Assembly: GCA_003157445.1 (NCBI GenBank)
Contig: PMJN01000480.1
Coordinates: 1,834-19,452, forward strand
Reading direction: 5' to 3'
DNA length: 17,619 nucleotides
From: Micrococcales bacterium
Lineage (GTDB): Bacteria; Actinomycetota; Actinomycetes; Actinomycetales; Dermatophilaceae
The first letter of the stretch is position 1; each line of letters begins with the position of its first letter. The notes beneath the pieces are model-generated. The model did no database searches, was not told where the DNA came from, and saw nothing but the letters and a program-made list of their open reading frames with translations. Of this stretch, positions 8,678 through 14,751 are shown piece by piece. The position numbers and the translations under genes were made by a program.

Positions 8678-8721
8678 TACAACGAAGGTCCTACCTCTCG
8701 CCAGGTAGGACCTTCGTTGTA
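8678..8721. terminator. 19-bp perfect hairpin, bidirectional terminator
   Basis: Bases 8678-8696 and 8703-8721 are exact reverse complements around a 6-nt loop (CTCGCC). It lies between the convergent CoA-transferase (ends 8584) and ABC ATPase (ends 8824) genes, the place for a shared terminator. There is no long T-run on either side, which is common in actinobacteria. The rest of 8585-8823 shows no gene. Confidence 0.7.
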
Positions 8722-8823
8722 TGAGTTGGCTGGCCGGTACTGGGTGCACTGACAGTGAAATAGCCCGCCACCTTCAGTCCCTGGCGTCAATGTCCTTATT
8801 CAGCGCCAATGGAGACCGCGTGG

Positions 8824-9612
8824 TCAGTGGTGAAGGATCTTGCCAAGGAAGTCTTGGGCGCGCCGCGAGGTGGCTTTGGTGAAGAACTCCTCGGGCGTCG
8901 CCTGTTCGATGATCTGGCCATCGGCCATGAAGACTACTCGTTTGGCTGCGCGGCGGGCGAACCCCATCTCATGGGTGATGACAATCATCGTCATGCCGGA
9001 CTTGGCAAGCTCGGTCATGACGTCGAGAACCTCGTTGATCATCTCGGGGTCCAGCGCCGACGTCGGTTCGTCGAAGAGCATGACCTTTGGCTTCATCGCG
9101 AGCGAGCGGGCAATCGCGACACGCTGTTGCTGGCCCCCCGAGAGCTGGGCGGGATACTTGTCTGCCTGATCTTGTACACCAACCCGCTCGAGCAGTTCCA
9201 TGGCCCTTGTGTCCGCAACGGCTTTCGGTACGCCCCGCACCTTGATGGGGCCTAGCGTCACGTTCTGCAGAATCGTCCTGTGTGCAAAAAGGTTGAAGGT
9301 CTGAAAGACCATGCCGACGTCTGCACGGAGCTGCGCCAGGGCCGTGCCTTGGCTCGCAAGCAGCTGACCGTCGATCGTGATGGTGCCCGACTCGAAGGTC
9401 TCCAGACGGTTGATCGTGCGGCAGAGGGTGGACTTGCCTGCGCCCGATGGGCCGATGACCACCACGACCTCGCCTTCGCCAATTGTCAGGTCGATGTCTT
9501 TGAGGACGTGTAGCGTCCCGTAGTACTTGTTGACCTTGTCCAGGACCACTAGGGGCCGGTGTGTCGCTTTCGGCGAACCCGTCGGGTTGGTACTCCTGGG
9601 TTCATCTGTCAT
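8824..9612 (-). CDS. Polar amino-acid ABC transporter ATP-binding protein (GluA/GlnQ type)
   Basis: A 262-residue ABC ATPase. Walker A is GPSGAGKST, the Q-loop region is GMVFQTFNLFAHRTILQNV, the signature is LSGGQQQRVAIARSLA, Walker B is VMLFDEPTSALDPE and the H-loop is VITHEMGFAR. The FNLFAH and TSALDPEMINEVLDVM context is that of glutamate/glutamine-type importers. The frame is open to 9651, but ATG 9612 (MTDEPRSTN) is preferred because TATTGT lies exactly 6 nt upstream, giving a leaderless start. It would energise uptake of a polar amino acid at the membrane. No permease or binding-protein gene is beside it in this window: the gene upstream is divergent and unrelated, and downstream is a terminator hairpin, so it is an orphan here. 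Confidence 0.9.
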   Translation of the reverse strand: MTDEPRSTNPTGSPKATHRPLVVLDKVNKYYGTLHVLKDIDLTIGEGEVVVVIGPSGAGKSTLCRTINRLETFESGTITIDGQLLASQGTALAQLRADVGMVFQTFNLFAHRTILQNVTLGPIKVRGVPKAVADTRAMELLERVGVQDQADKYPAQLSGGQQQRVAIARSLAMKPKVMLFDEPTSALDPEMINEVLDVMTELAKSGMTMIVITHEMGFARRAAKRVVFMADGQIIEQATPEEFFTKATSRRAQDFLGKILHH

Positions 9613-9618
9613 AACGCC

Positions 9619-9624
9619 ACAATA
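9619..9624 (-). promoter_or_regulatory. -10 box of the ABC ATPase gene (leaderless)
   Basis: On the minus strand TATTGT is followed by 6 nt and then the ATG at 9612. This fits TANNNT leaderless promoters and decides the start over the longer frame to 9651. Confidence 0.5.
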
Positions 9625-9724
9625 GCTAGGTGCCTCCACACGCATCGCCAACTCTTGCCGCTCCAGTGGTCAACAGCGGCTTGGTTCGCTAACCTCGGCT
9701 AACAGCGACGAAAGGGGACTGGCC

Positions 9725-10309
9725 ATGGGGTCGTCGATAGTGGTGACGGGAGCAGCAGGACAGGTGGCTGCGGTATCCGAAGCCCTCCGGCACAGAGGTG
9801 CCGAGGTGACCGGGGTCGATGATCTAGTCAAGCTGGACGCGGCTCTGGCTGGCTTCTCACCCGGTTCGTTGGACGGATACGTCCAGTTGCCGGTGCACGT
9901 GGCAGCACGCGGAGACACAGTTGTCGAACGTGTGCGTAACTTCCTGCAAGACGGGCTGCTTGCCCGTTTCGCCGCCGCCTCGACGCTGCTGCCTACGCTG
10001 TCCGACGGTGGTCGGGTCGTTCTCGTGGGGGGAAATACCCTGGTCGAGGCCTCAGCACCCGATGACCAGAATGCGAGGCTGGCGCTGCTCAACGTTCTTG
10101 CCCATGCCATCCAGGCTGATAAGTCAGGGACCCGCATGGACGTCCGAGTGCTACCCCACGACGAACTGGCCGAGCATATCGCGGCTGTGGCACTGGGCGG
10201 CGAGCCGTCCCGTGAGCAGACGCTGGCTGAGCTGCTGGACCGTGAGCCGCCGATGAGCTTCGAGGATTGGCGGATCGAGGTCATGGGGCTGGTCAACGGG
10301 GAGTTCTGA
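9725..10309 (+). CDS. Rossmann-fold SDR-like protein lacking the usual catalytic motif
   Basis: A 194-residue protein that begins SIVVTGAAGQVAAV, a short-chain dehydrogenase-type glycine-rich nucleotide-binding turn, followed by a strand ending in D (GVDD). Further SDR-like elements are a long helix (RNFLQDGLLARFAAASTLLPTL), the strand GGRVVLVGGNT, and a later helix and strand (LLNVLAHAIQADKSGTRMDVRVLP). Where a classical SDR has YxxxK, this protein reads DDQNARLALLNVL, so it is probably not a classical dehydrogenase. The start ATG is preceded by AAAGGGG with 7-nt spacing. It is divergent from the ABC ATPase gene and convergent with the deacetylase gene. Possibly a regulatory or structural NAD(P)-binding protein; function unknown. 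Confidence 0.75.
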   Translation: MGSSIVVTGAAGQVAAVSEALRHRGAEVTGVDDLVKLDAALAGFSPGSLDGYVQLPVHVAARGDTVVERVRNFLQDGLLARFAAASTLLPTLSDGGRVVLVGGNTLVEASAPDDQNARLALLNVLAHAIQADKSGTRMDVRVLPHDELAEHIAAVALGGEPSREQTLAELLDREPPMSFEDWRIEVMGLVNGEF

Positions 10310-10366
10310 ACGCCTCTGGCGCTACGACGCGGATCTCGATGGCCGTGGAAGCAGAGAGCCGCCACG

Positions 10367-11275
10367 TCACCTGAGCTTGTCGAAGGTCAGACCCTCGGCC
10401 AACAGTGCCGGGATCATTATCGGCAGTGCGTACCGGGTCTGGGTGTTCCTCAGATGCATCAGAACCGTCTGGCCTGGACCAGCCGCCGGGGTCATGAAGT
10501 CGCCGCGCACGACCTTGTTGACGATGACCGCTGCGGATACGCCTGCATAGTCAAGGGAGTCCGTGCCCCATCCGCACAACCGGTAGCCCTGTTGTTGGGC
10601 CAGGTAGTACACCCTGGTCGTAAACATGCCGTCGCCGTATGGCGGGCGAAGCAGTTTCGGGGATGAGTTTGACGCCTGCCCATACTTGATCTGACTTGAT
10701 ACGTCGCTATCACCGAGCTGGCCCAGATGCGCGTGCGTGTTCGTGTGGTTTTCCACATAATGGCCAGCGGCCTTGATCTGGTTCACCATGTCGGGGTGCT
10801 GCCTGGCCCAGGACCCAATGAGGAAGAACCGTCCGCGTACGTTGAAATAGCTGAGCGTCCGCAAGATCGAGTTCAGGTTCGCCTGGCTCGTGTACCCGTC
10901 ATCGAAAGTGAGCCAGACGTTCCGGGTCGTGTTGTAACACTTCCTGATCGAAGTCTGAACGCTCGCCTCGACCAGGTAGGGAACCGGACCCCTCGTCCTG
11001 ACGTAGTCGGCCCATGACATCAGCGGCAGCGCGATAGCCGTGTTCTGCGGCGCCACAGTTGTGCTCCGCTTCGCCGCAGTAGCCGCGGAATGTGCAGGAA
11101 CGCTGGTCAGGCCCATGGCCCTGACCATTCCATCTGTTGGGTCATGAAATGGGTGCGTCACCAGAGTGGCGGGGTCCGAGCGCGGTGAGGCCGGAACGCT
11201 AGCCAGCAGTGGCACGAATCCGGTGACCAGCACCGCCAGCATGAGGGCCACCGTCTCACCGGGGGATCTGTTCAC
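10367..11275 (-). CDS. Exported polysaccharide deacetylase (NodB/CE4 domain)
   Basis: A 302-residue protein with an N-terminal hydrophobic segment (about 9-28, signal peptide or anchor), a linker of about 80 residues and a NodB domain (about 115-300). All CE4 motifs are visible: TFDDG (D125/D126), the metal-binding NHTNTH (H177, H181), RPPYG (210-214), DSLDY in place of DxxDW, and the catalytic His in VLMHL (H274). It should remove N-acetyl or O-acetyl groups from a cell-surface sugar polymer such as peptidoglycan or an exopolysaccharide, in a metal-dependent manner. The GTG start at 11275 is supported by AAGGGAG with about 5-nt spacing. It has its own 361-nt upstream region. Target polymer unknown. 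Confidence 0.88.
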   Translation of the reverse strand: MNRSPGETVALMLAVLVTGFVPLLASVPASPRSDPATLVTHPFHDPTDGMVRAMGLTSVPAHSAATAAKRSTTVAPQNTAIALPLMSWADYVRTRGPVPYLVEASVQTSIRKCYNTTRNVWLTFDDGYTSQANLNSILRTLSYFNVRGRFFLIGSWARQHPDMVNQIKAAGHYVENHTNTHAHLGQLGDSDVSSQIKYGQASNSSPKLLRPPYGDGMFTTRVYYLAQQQGYRLCGWGTDSLDYAGVSAAVIVNKVVRGDFMTPAAGPGQTVLMHLRNTQTRYALPIMIPALLAEGLTFDKLR

Positions 11276-11636
11276 CGACGCTCCCTTCTGACCTCGGTTG
11301 ATGCCGCTGGCGATTTCGTTCTTGAAGCACCTTATTGCTTATGTGATCAGGAATGCGGCCCATTTCCAACGATGACAGCATCATCTTGTGCACGTGCGTG
11401 GAGGAGCCTGCACCCGCCTTATGGCAGGGGGGTCCTAGCACGAGTTGGAAGAGTGCGGCCTCAGTGTTGAATCCTGGCAACGAGAAGCGGATTCGGCGCG
11501 GCGGCGCTGTTGCGCCACCATTTCTGGCGGGTTGTTGGAGTGGCTTCGCAGGACTATCGGCGGACGTTGTCGTCGACCTAGCTGTTCGTTCTGCCTGAGG
11601 ATGACGCGGGCCCGCGAGGTCGCAGGACACTCGCCG
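11276..11636. other. Intergenic region upstream of the deacetylase gene
   Basis: A 361-nt stretch between two minus-strand genes. It holds a 12-bp perfect palindrome CGCGGGCCCGCG (11605-11616) shortly after the DUF2510-like gene, perhaps part of a weak terminator. It also holds a short hairpin (GGCGC 11503-11507 with GCGCC 11512-11516) and must contain the deacetylase promoter. Open frames here show no recognisable protein. Confidence 0.4.
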
Positions 11637-12536
11637 TCAGAGTGTTGGTGTTGGTGTGGGTGTGGGTGTGGGTGTTGGTGTGGGTGTGGCTGTTGGAGTT
11701 GGAGTTGGTGTTGGCCTGGGTGTGGGTGTGGGTGTGGGTGTGGGTGCACGCGCGGGTGTGGGTGTGGGTGCACGCGTAGGTGCACGCGTGGGTGCACGCG
11801 TGGGTGTGGGGGTGGCGTTGTAGTGCGAGGACGTAGGGGCCACGCCGAGGTGGGTCGTGATCGAGTTTGACGCTACAGGCACAGTGGGCGCGGTAGTTCT
11901 CGAAATGCTCACTGCAGCCGGAGTCAGATGTGATGTTGAAGGCCTCGGGCTATCGGATATCGCCACGGTCGGAACAACGCTCTTGGCGTGGCTGGTTTTG
12001 CTGGGCGCTGCCCCGTCCAGACAACCAACAGTGATAGCGACCAGGCCCGCAACGAGCACTGCACTGCCCGCCGTACGGTTTCCCACCCGGGCCCAACCGA
12101 CCCGCCCCCGACCTAAGGCGATCATTCCGACAACGAGCGCGAACAGCCCAAAGATCATCGTCGCACCACGGACGCCGAAACTGAGTGCGCCGATCAGGAC
12201 TACGAGTACCAGAGCGCCCCAGCCCAGCGAGCCGGCCACAGCGAACCTTCGACCACTTGATGCTGTGAGGTGCTCCTTCTCCAACAACGGGAAGGCAGTC
12301 GGCGCCTGCAGAACACCAGGGGCGAGGTGTTCGTTCCACAGTTCGTCACCCGAATACCTCCGCTGATCATTAGGCCGCGGATATCCACCGGCTGGAAGCC
12401 GACTCGAAGGCTGCGTATACCAACCGGTAGAAAGCCGACTAGCAGGCTGTGGATACCAACCGGCTGGAAGCTGCGGATACCAACCGGCTGGACTGTGACC
12501 ATCAGGCTGCGGATACCAACCGGCTGGAATTCTCAA
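11637..12536 (-). CDS. DUF2510-like membrane protein with repeated N-terminus and Pro/Thr-rich tail
   Basis: A 299-residue protein. The start chosen is TTG at 12536, because AAGGAG lies 5 nt upstream and the product then begins directly with [12 protein letters not shown]. The N-terminal 65 residues hold about five copies of a [12 protein letters not shown] unit. The last one, [23 protein letters not shown], is closest to the DUF2510 pattern (GWYPDP...RYWDG..W). Three hydrophobic segments follow ([52 protein letters not shown]). The tail of about 115 residues is rich in Ser/Thr/Pro, ends in RAPT and PT repeats, and is probably outside the membrane, perhaps spanning the wall. Function unknown; DUF2510 proteins are actinobacterial membrane proteins. 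The longer frame to 12644 is less likely, having no similarity before the TTG. Confidence 0.75.
   Translation of the reverse strand: MRIPAGWYPQPDGHSPAGWYPQLPAGWYPQPASRLSTGWYTQPSSRLPAGGYPRPNDQRRYSGDELWNEHLAPGVLQAPTAFPLLEKEHLTASSGRRFAVAGSLGWGALVLVVLIGALSFGVRGATMIFGLFALVVGMIALGRGRVGWARVGNRTAGSAVLVAGLVAITVGCLDGAAPSKTSHAKSVVPTVAISDSPRPSTSHLTPAAVSISRTTAPTVPVASNSITTHLGVAPTSSHYNATPTPTRAPTRAPTRAPTPTPARAPTPTPTPTPRPTPTPTPTATPTPTPTPTPTPTPTL
11640..11815. repeat. GTGGGT-type low-complexity repeat with G-quadruplex motif
   Basis: About 175 bp of GTGGGT/GTTGGT hexamers with interspersed GTGCACGCG units encode the PT/RAPT tail on the minus strand. At 11718-11744 the plus strand has five GGG runs separated by TGT, a canonical G-quadruplex motif on the template strand. 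Prone to slippage, so tail length may vary between strains. Confidence 0.85.
12378..12530. repeat. Imperfect tandem repeats encoding PAGWYPQP units
   Basis: The unit GGATACCAACCGGCTGGA recurs exactly at about 12451, 12475 and 12511, with degenerate copies before it. It encodes the repeated W-Y-P motifs of the membrane protein. Irregular spacing and the coding role exclude a CRISPR array. Confidence 0.75.
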
Positions 12537-12660
12537 AACATCTCCTTCTTGACGATGGATGCAGACCGGACGATAGCGCAGACCGCGATGGCGGCGGCGA
12601 CGGTCCGTTGATTCTGGAAGTGTTCGGACTCGACGCGGGCCCAAGTCAAAACCGCCCCGG

Positions 12661-13073
12661 ATGAGAGCTCAGCACGAGTACGCCGCCGCCGGCTCCTGGC
12701 TCGTCTTCCAGATCGCTCTCAAAGGTCACAGGCAAGTTCACAGGACTCAGGCTCGCAGTGGCCTGGGCGGCGAACTCGTGCGCCAAAGTCAGCTATTCGG
12801 CGACCTGGTCTTCGATGGCTGAAGGGCGTTTCGCTCAGGTCCAAGGATCCAACCAGAACAGCTGGACCCGCTGTTGCGCCAGTACTTCCCGAGGACACCG
12901 ACTTTTCCGTGCACGCGCCCCGGCGGCTGCTCGAGGTCGCGACCGAACTCAACCCCGACCACGCCAGACTCTGGGTGGAATCACACCCGCAATCCATGCA
13001 GCGTCTACCCTTTGACCCCGAGACGCCCATCGGCGCAACTACCGCCAGAATTGTCCGATCCTGCATGCGGGGA
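12661..13073 (+). pseudogene. Probable remnant of an unidentified gene
   Basis: Coding-like sequence on the plus strand runs in broken frames. A 53-codon ORF starts at ATG 12661 and ends LFGDLVFDG at a TGA (12820-12822). PEQLDPLLRQYFP continues in one frame to about 12890. EDTDFSVHAPRRLLEVATEL and SMQRLPFDPETPIGATTARI continue one frame over and run into the antisense of the next gene. The pieces read like one protein and have G/C-rich third positions. I do not recognise the family. It may instead be chance frames in a GC-rich gap. Confidence 0.3.
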
Positions 13074-13868
13074 TCAGCGGCTGCCCTCGGCTTGGCGCTG
13101 GGCGATGAGCAGGCTTTGGGCACCTACGCCGATCGGACCGTCCAGGTCGCTCAGCACGCTGGTGGCTAGACCCACGCCACCGGGGGAGATGGCCGTCTGG
13201 GCGGCCAGACAAATCCACTCGCCGATGGCTTCGCGATGTAGGTGCACAGTGAGTTCGGGGTTGATGAAGTGCCAGTTGGTCAGGTCCAGCTCACTGCTGA
13301 TGCCGTTGCCGCTGTCGGCGACCGCGAGCACCCGTTGCAGTGGGCTGGGCTGCTCGTCGGGGACCAGTCGATGCCGGAGCCGGGTCCAGGCGGTCGCCGG
13401 GCCAGGTTGCGCGAGTTCTCCTGCGGCGAAGCGCCATTCGACCGCGGACAGGTAGCCGTCGACCCAGCCGTCGGCCACGAGCGGGCTACCCTCGGCAGCC
13501 AGCGGCGGAGCAGTGGGAGCAGGTTGCCGCGGGGCGATCTCCTGGGTCGTACGCAGCACCCGCCAGGCCTGCGCCCTGGCAACCTCACGACCACCAGCGG
13601 ACAGTGCCGCCTCGACCAGTTCGACGCTGCGACCAGGGCGCAGCACTCGCGAACGGACCTTCAGCTCGTCCACCGGGATCGCTCCGAGGATGTCGACTGT
13701 CATCCGGGCGATGATCATGTCCGCCCGCGGGCTGCGCTGCTCGATGGCGCGAGCGAGCAGCGCGCTTGGTGGTCCGCCGTGCTGGAAGCGAGCATCCCAT
13801 GGGCCGGTCGTGTGGACTGTTGCGCGCCAGCGGTCATCGCCGAGCGGCAGGTAAAAGGGGTCGTTCAT
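13074..13868 (-). CDS. Acyl-CoA thioesterase-like protein (double hot-dog)
   Basis: A 264-residue protein matching the actinobacterial thioesterase family (4HBT_3 / acyl-CoA thioesterase II-like, two hot-dog repeats). N-terminal repeat: ATVHTTGPWDARFQHGGPPSALLARAIEQ, then MTVDILGAIPVDELKVRSRVLRPGRSVELVEA. C-terminal repeat: SSELDLTNWHFINPELTVHLHREAIGEWICLAAQTAI and the terminal GVGAQSLLIAQR. It would hydrolyse an acyl-CoA thioester in the cytosol; substrate unknown. The start chosen is ATG 13868 (MNDPFYLPLG). The frame is open to 14108, but that would run through the ArsR gene, and a TAGGCT box lies 7 nt before the ATG. It lies 98 nt after the ArsR-type gene in the same direction, which may regulate it. 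Confidence 0.82.
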   Translation of the reverse strand: MNDPFYLPLGDDRWRATVHTTGPWDARFQHGGPPSALLARAIEQRSPRADMIIARMTVDILGAIPVDELKVRSRVLRPGRSVELVEAALSAGGREVARAQAWRVLRTTQEIAPRQPAPTAPPLAAEGSPLVADGWVDGYLSAVEWRFAAGELAQPGPATAWTRLRHRLVPDEQPSPLQRVLAVADSGNGISSELDLTNWHFINPELTVHLHREAIGEWICLAAQTAISPGGVGLATSVLSDLDGPIGVGAQSLLIAQRQAEGSR

Positions 13869-13875
13869 GCCGGGC

Positions 13876-13881
13876 AGCCTA
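13876..13881 (-). promoter_or_regulatory. -10 box of the thioesterase gene (leaderless)
   Basis: Minus-strand TAGGCT matches TANNNT and is followed by 7 nt and the ATG at 13868. No Shine-Dalgarno is present. Supports the short start and independent transcription. Confidence 0.45.
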
Positions 13882-13905
13882 CGTCGGCCAGAGCCCCAGA
13901 GCAGG

Positions 13906-13924
13906 CCGCCGAGTAGCTCGGCGG
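13906..13924. terminator. Inverted repeat between ArsR-type and thioesterase genes
   Basis: CCGCCGAG (13906-13913) and CTCGGCGG (13917-13924) are perfect 8-bp arms around 3 nt. It lies 43 nt beyond the ArsR stop, where it could terminate that transcript. It also lies about 47 nt before the thioesterase start, where it could be an operator. Both readings are inference. Confidence 0.4.
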
Positions 13925-13966
13925 GGGGCTTCGAACTCTCTGGCAGATTGTTCCCGACGTTCTCCG

Positions 13967-14251
13967 CTAGTGGTCTATCCGCCACCGCTGGGGTGAGATG
14001 TGCAAGGGGGTGGTTTCCACGTCGTGGTGCTTGTACCGACTCTGGCGGCGCGTGATGACCAGACCATCCGTCTCGAGCACGGCGAGGTGCTGGGAAGTCG
14101 CCTGACAAGTGGAGCCGAGCCCGTGCTTGTTCGTCAGTGCGACACAGAGCTCGAACAGGGTCTGGCCGCTCTGTTCCTGCCGGTCATCCAGAATGACGCG
14201 CCTCGTCGGGTCTGCCAGAGCAGACATCGCCTCTAGACGGTCCGATACCAC
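13967..14251 (-). CDS. ArsR/SmtB-type winged-helix transcriptional regulator
   Basis: A 94-residue DNA-binding protein. The family start is ALADPTRRVIL, followed by QTLFELCVAL, the recognition helix region TCQATSQHLAVLETDGLV and the wing ITRRQSRYKHHDV ending in PLH. The usual metal-binding CVC or His pairs are not evident, so it is closer to the non-metal ArsR subgroup often found beside SRPBCC or other small genes. The GTG start at 14251 is preceded by GGAGG with about 6-nt spacing. The region downstream of residue 25 (LDDRQEQSGQ) is slightly unusual for the family. It may act on itself and the following thioesterase gene. Confidence 0.8.
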   Translation of the reverse strand: MVSDRLEAMSALADPTRRVILDDRQEQSGQTLFELCVALTNKHGLGSTCQATSQHLAVLETDGLVITRRQSRYKHHDVETTPLHISPQRWRIDH

Positions 14252-14564
14252 TCGAGCCTCCGGCCGCCGGTCGTGGACAGCGTCTCGAAGAGGAGAGTAC
14301 GAGAATGAACCACCGCAGTCCTCAACGCGTTTCTGGAAGTCACCGGCAGGTCGGCCCTGGCCTCCTCCATGATTCTGCTCGTCGTTGTGCTAGCAATATG
14401 GCCCATGATTTCGGCTCGGGTCGGCCCGCGCCACGCTTCAGCGTTCCGGGGCCGACCCTGTCGGTCTGCTCGGGGTGTCTCATCGGACGATCACGCCAAC
14501 GGGGCTTGCGCGAGGATGGTCGGGGCGGCTTCCCTCGACAAGACGAGGAGCGCACCGTCGGTGG

Positions 14565-14580
14565 TCCCGCTGCAGCGGGA
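14565..14580. repeat. 16-bp perfect palindrome
   Basis: TCCCGCTGCAGCGGGA is fully self-complementary. It lies about 170 nt before the binding-protein gene and 60 nt before its putative promoter. It could be a regulator site or a remnant terminator; no known consensus is matched. Confidence 0.4.
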
Positions 14581-14642
14581 ATGCCGGTGTTGCCTCACGA
14601 ACCGAGCTATCGGGCCGTGACCAAATCGCAACTTTCGGAACC

Positions 14643-14673
14643 TTGACGGCTACGGGGCGACGAGTGGCATTAT
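14643..14673 (+). promoter_or_regulatory. Possible promoter of the sugar transporter operon
   Basis: TTGACG (14643-14648) and CATTAT (14668-14673), 19 nt apart, form a slightly long but plausible housekeeping promoter. A LacI-type palindrome begins about 12 nt downstream, which would cover the transcription start. Confidence 0.4.
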
Positions 14674-14684
14674 CGTGGTGCTTG

Positions 14685-14701
14685 CTTGCGCAAGCGCTTG
14701 C
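14685..14701 (+). promoter_or_regulatory. LacI-family operator
   Basis: GCAAGCGCTTGC (14690-14701) is a perfect 12-bp palindrome with the central CG of LacI/GalR-family operators (TGNAANCGNTTNCA pattern). It overlaps a second palindrome CTTGCGCAAG (14685-14694). Its place just downstream of the putative promoter and before the binding-protein gene fits sugar-relieved repression. The repressor gene is not in the window. Confidence 0.6.
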
Positions 14702-14751
14702 ACTTACCACCCACATGTCGCATCCAGCGGTTGCGACCGGGAAGGATAGAC

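Larger units (their letters stand above)
14252..14751. other. Upstream region of the transporter, with gene debris
   Basis: A 500-nt gap between divergent units. At 14309-14425 one plus frame reads TAVLNAFLEVTGRSALASSM and then ILLVVVLAIWPMISARV, which looks like the end of a membrane protein but has no start codon, so it is probably debris. A perfect 16-bp palindrome lies at 14565-14580. The transporter promoter and operator occupy 14643-14701. Other open frames show no protein-like sequence. Confidence 0.45.

Noticed and set aside
10888..10910. Minus-strand ACTTTCGA resembling the DosR-box core
   Set aside because: It encodes the essential TFDDG motif of the deacetylase, so it is explained by coding constraint.
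12378..12530. Repeats as a CRISPR array
   Set aside because: Copies are degenerate, spacing is irregular, and they encode the W-Y-P repeats of an ORF.
13242..13916. Plus-strand frame of 224 codons opposite the thioesterase
   Set aside because: Low-complexity antisense of a well-recognised gene; no protein family resemblance.
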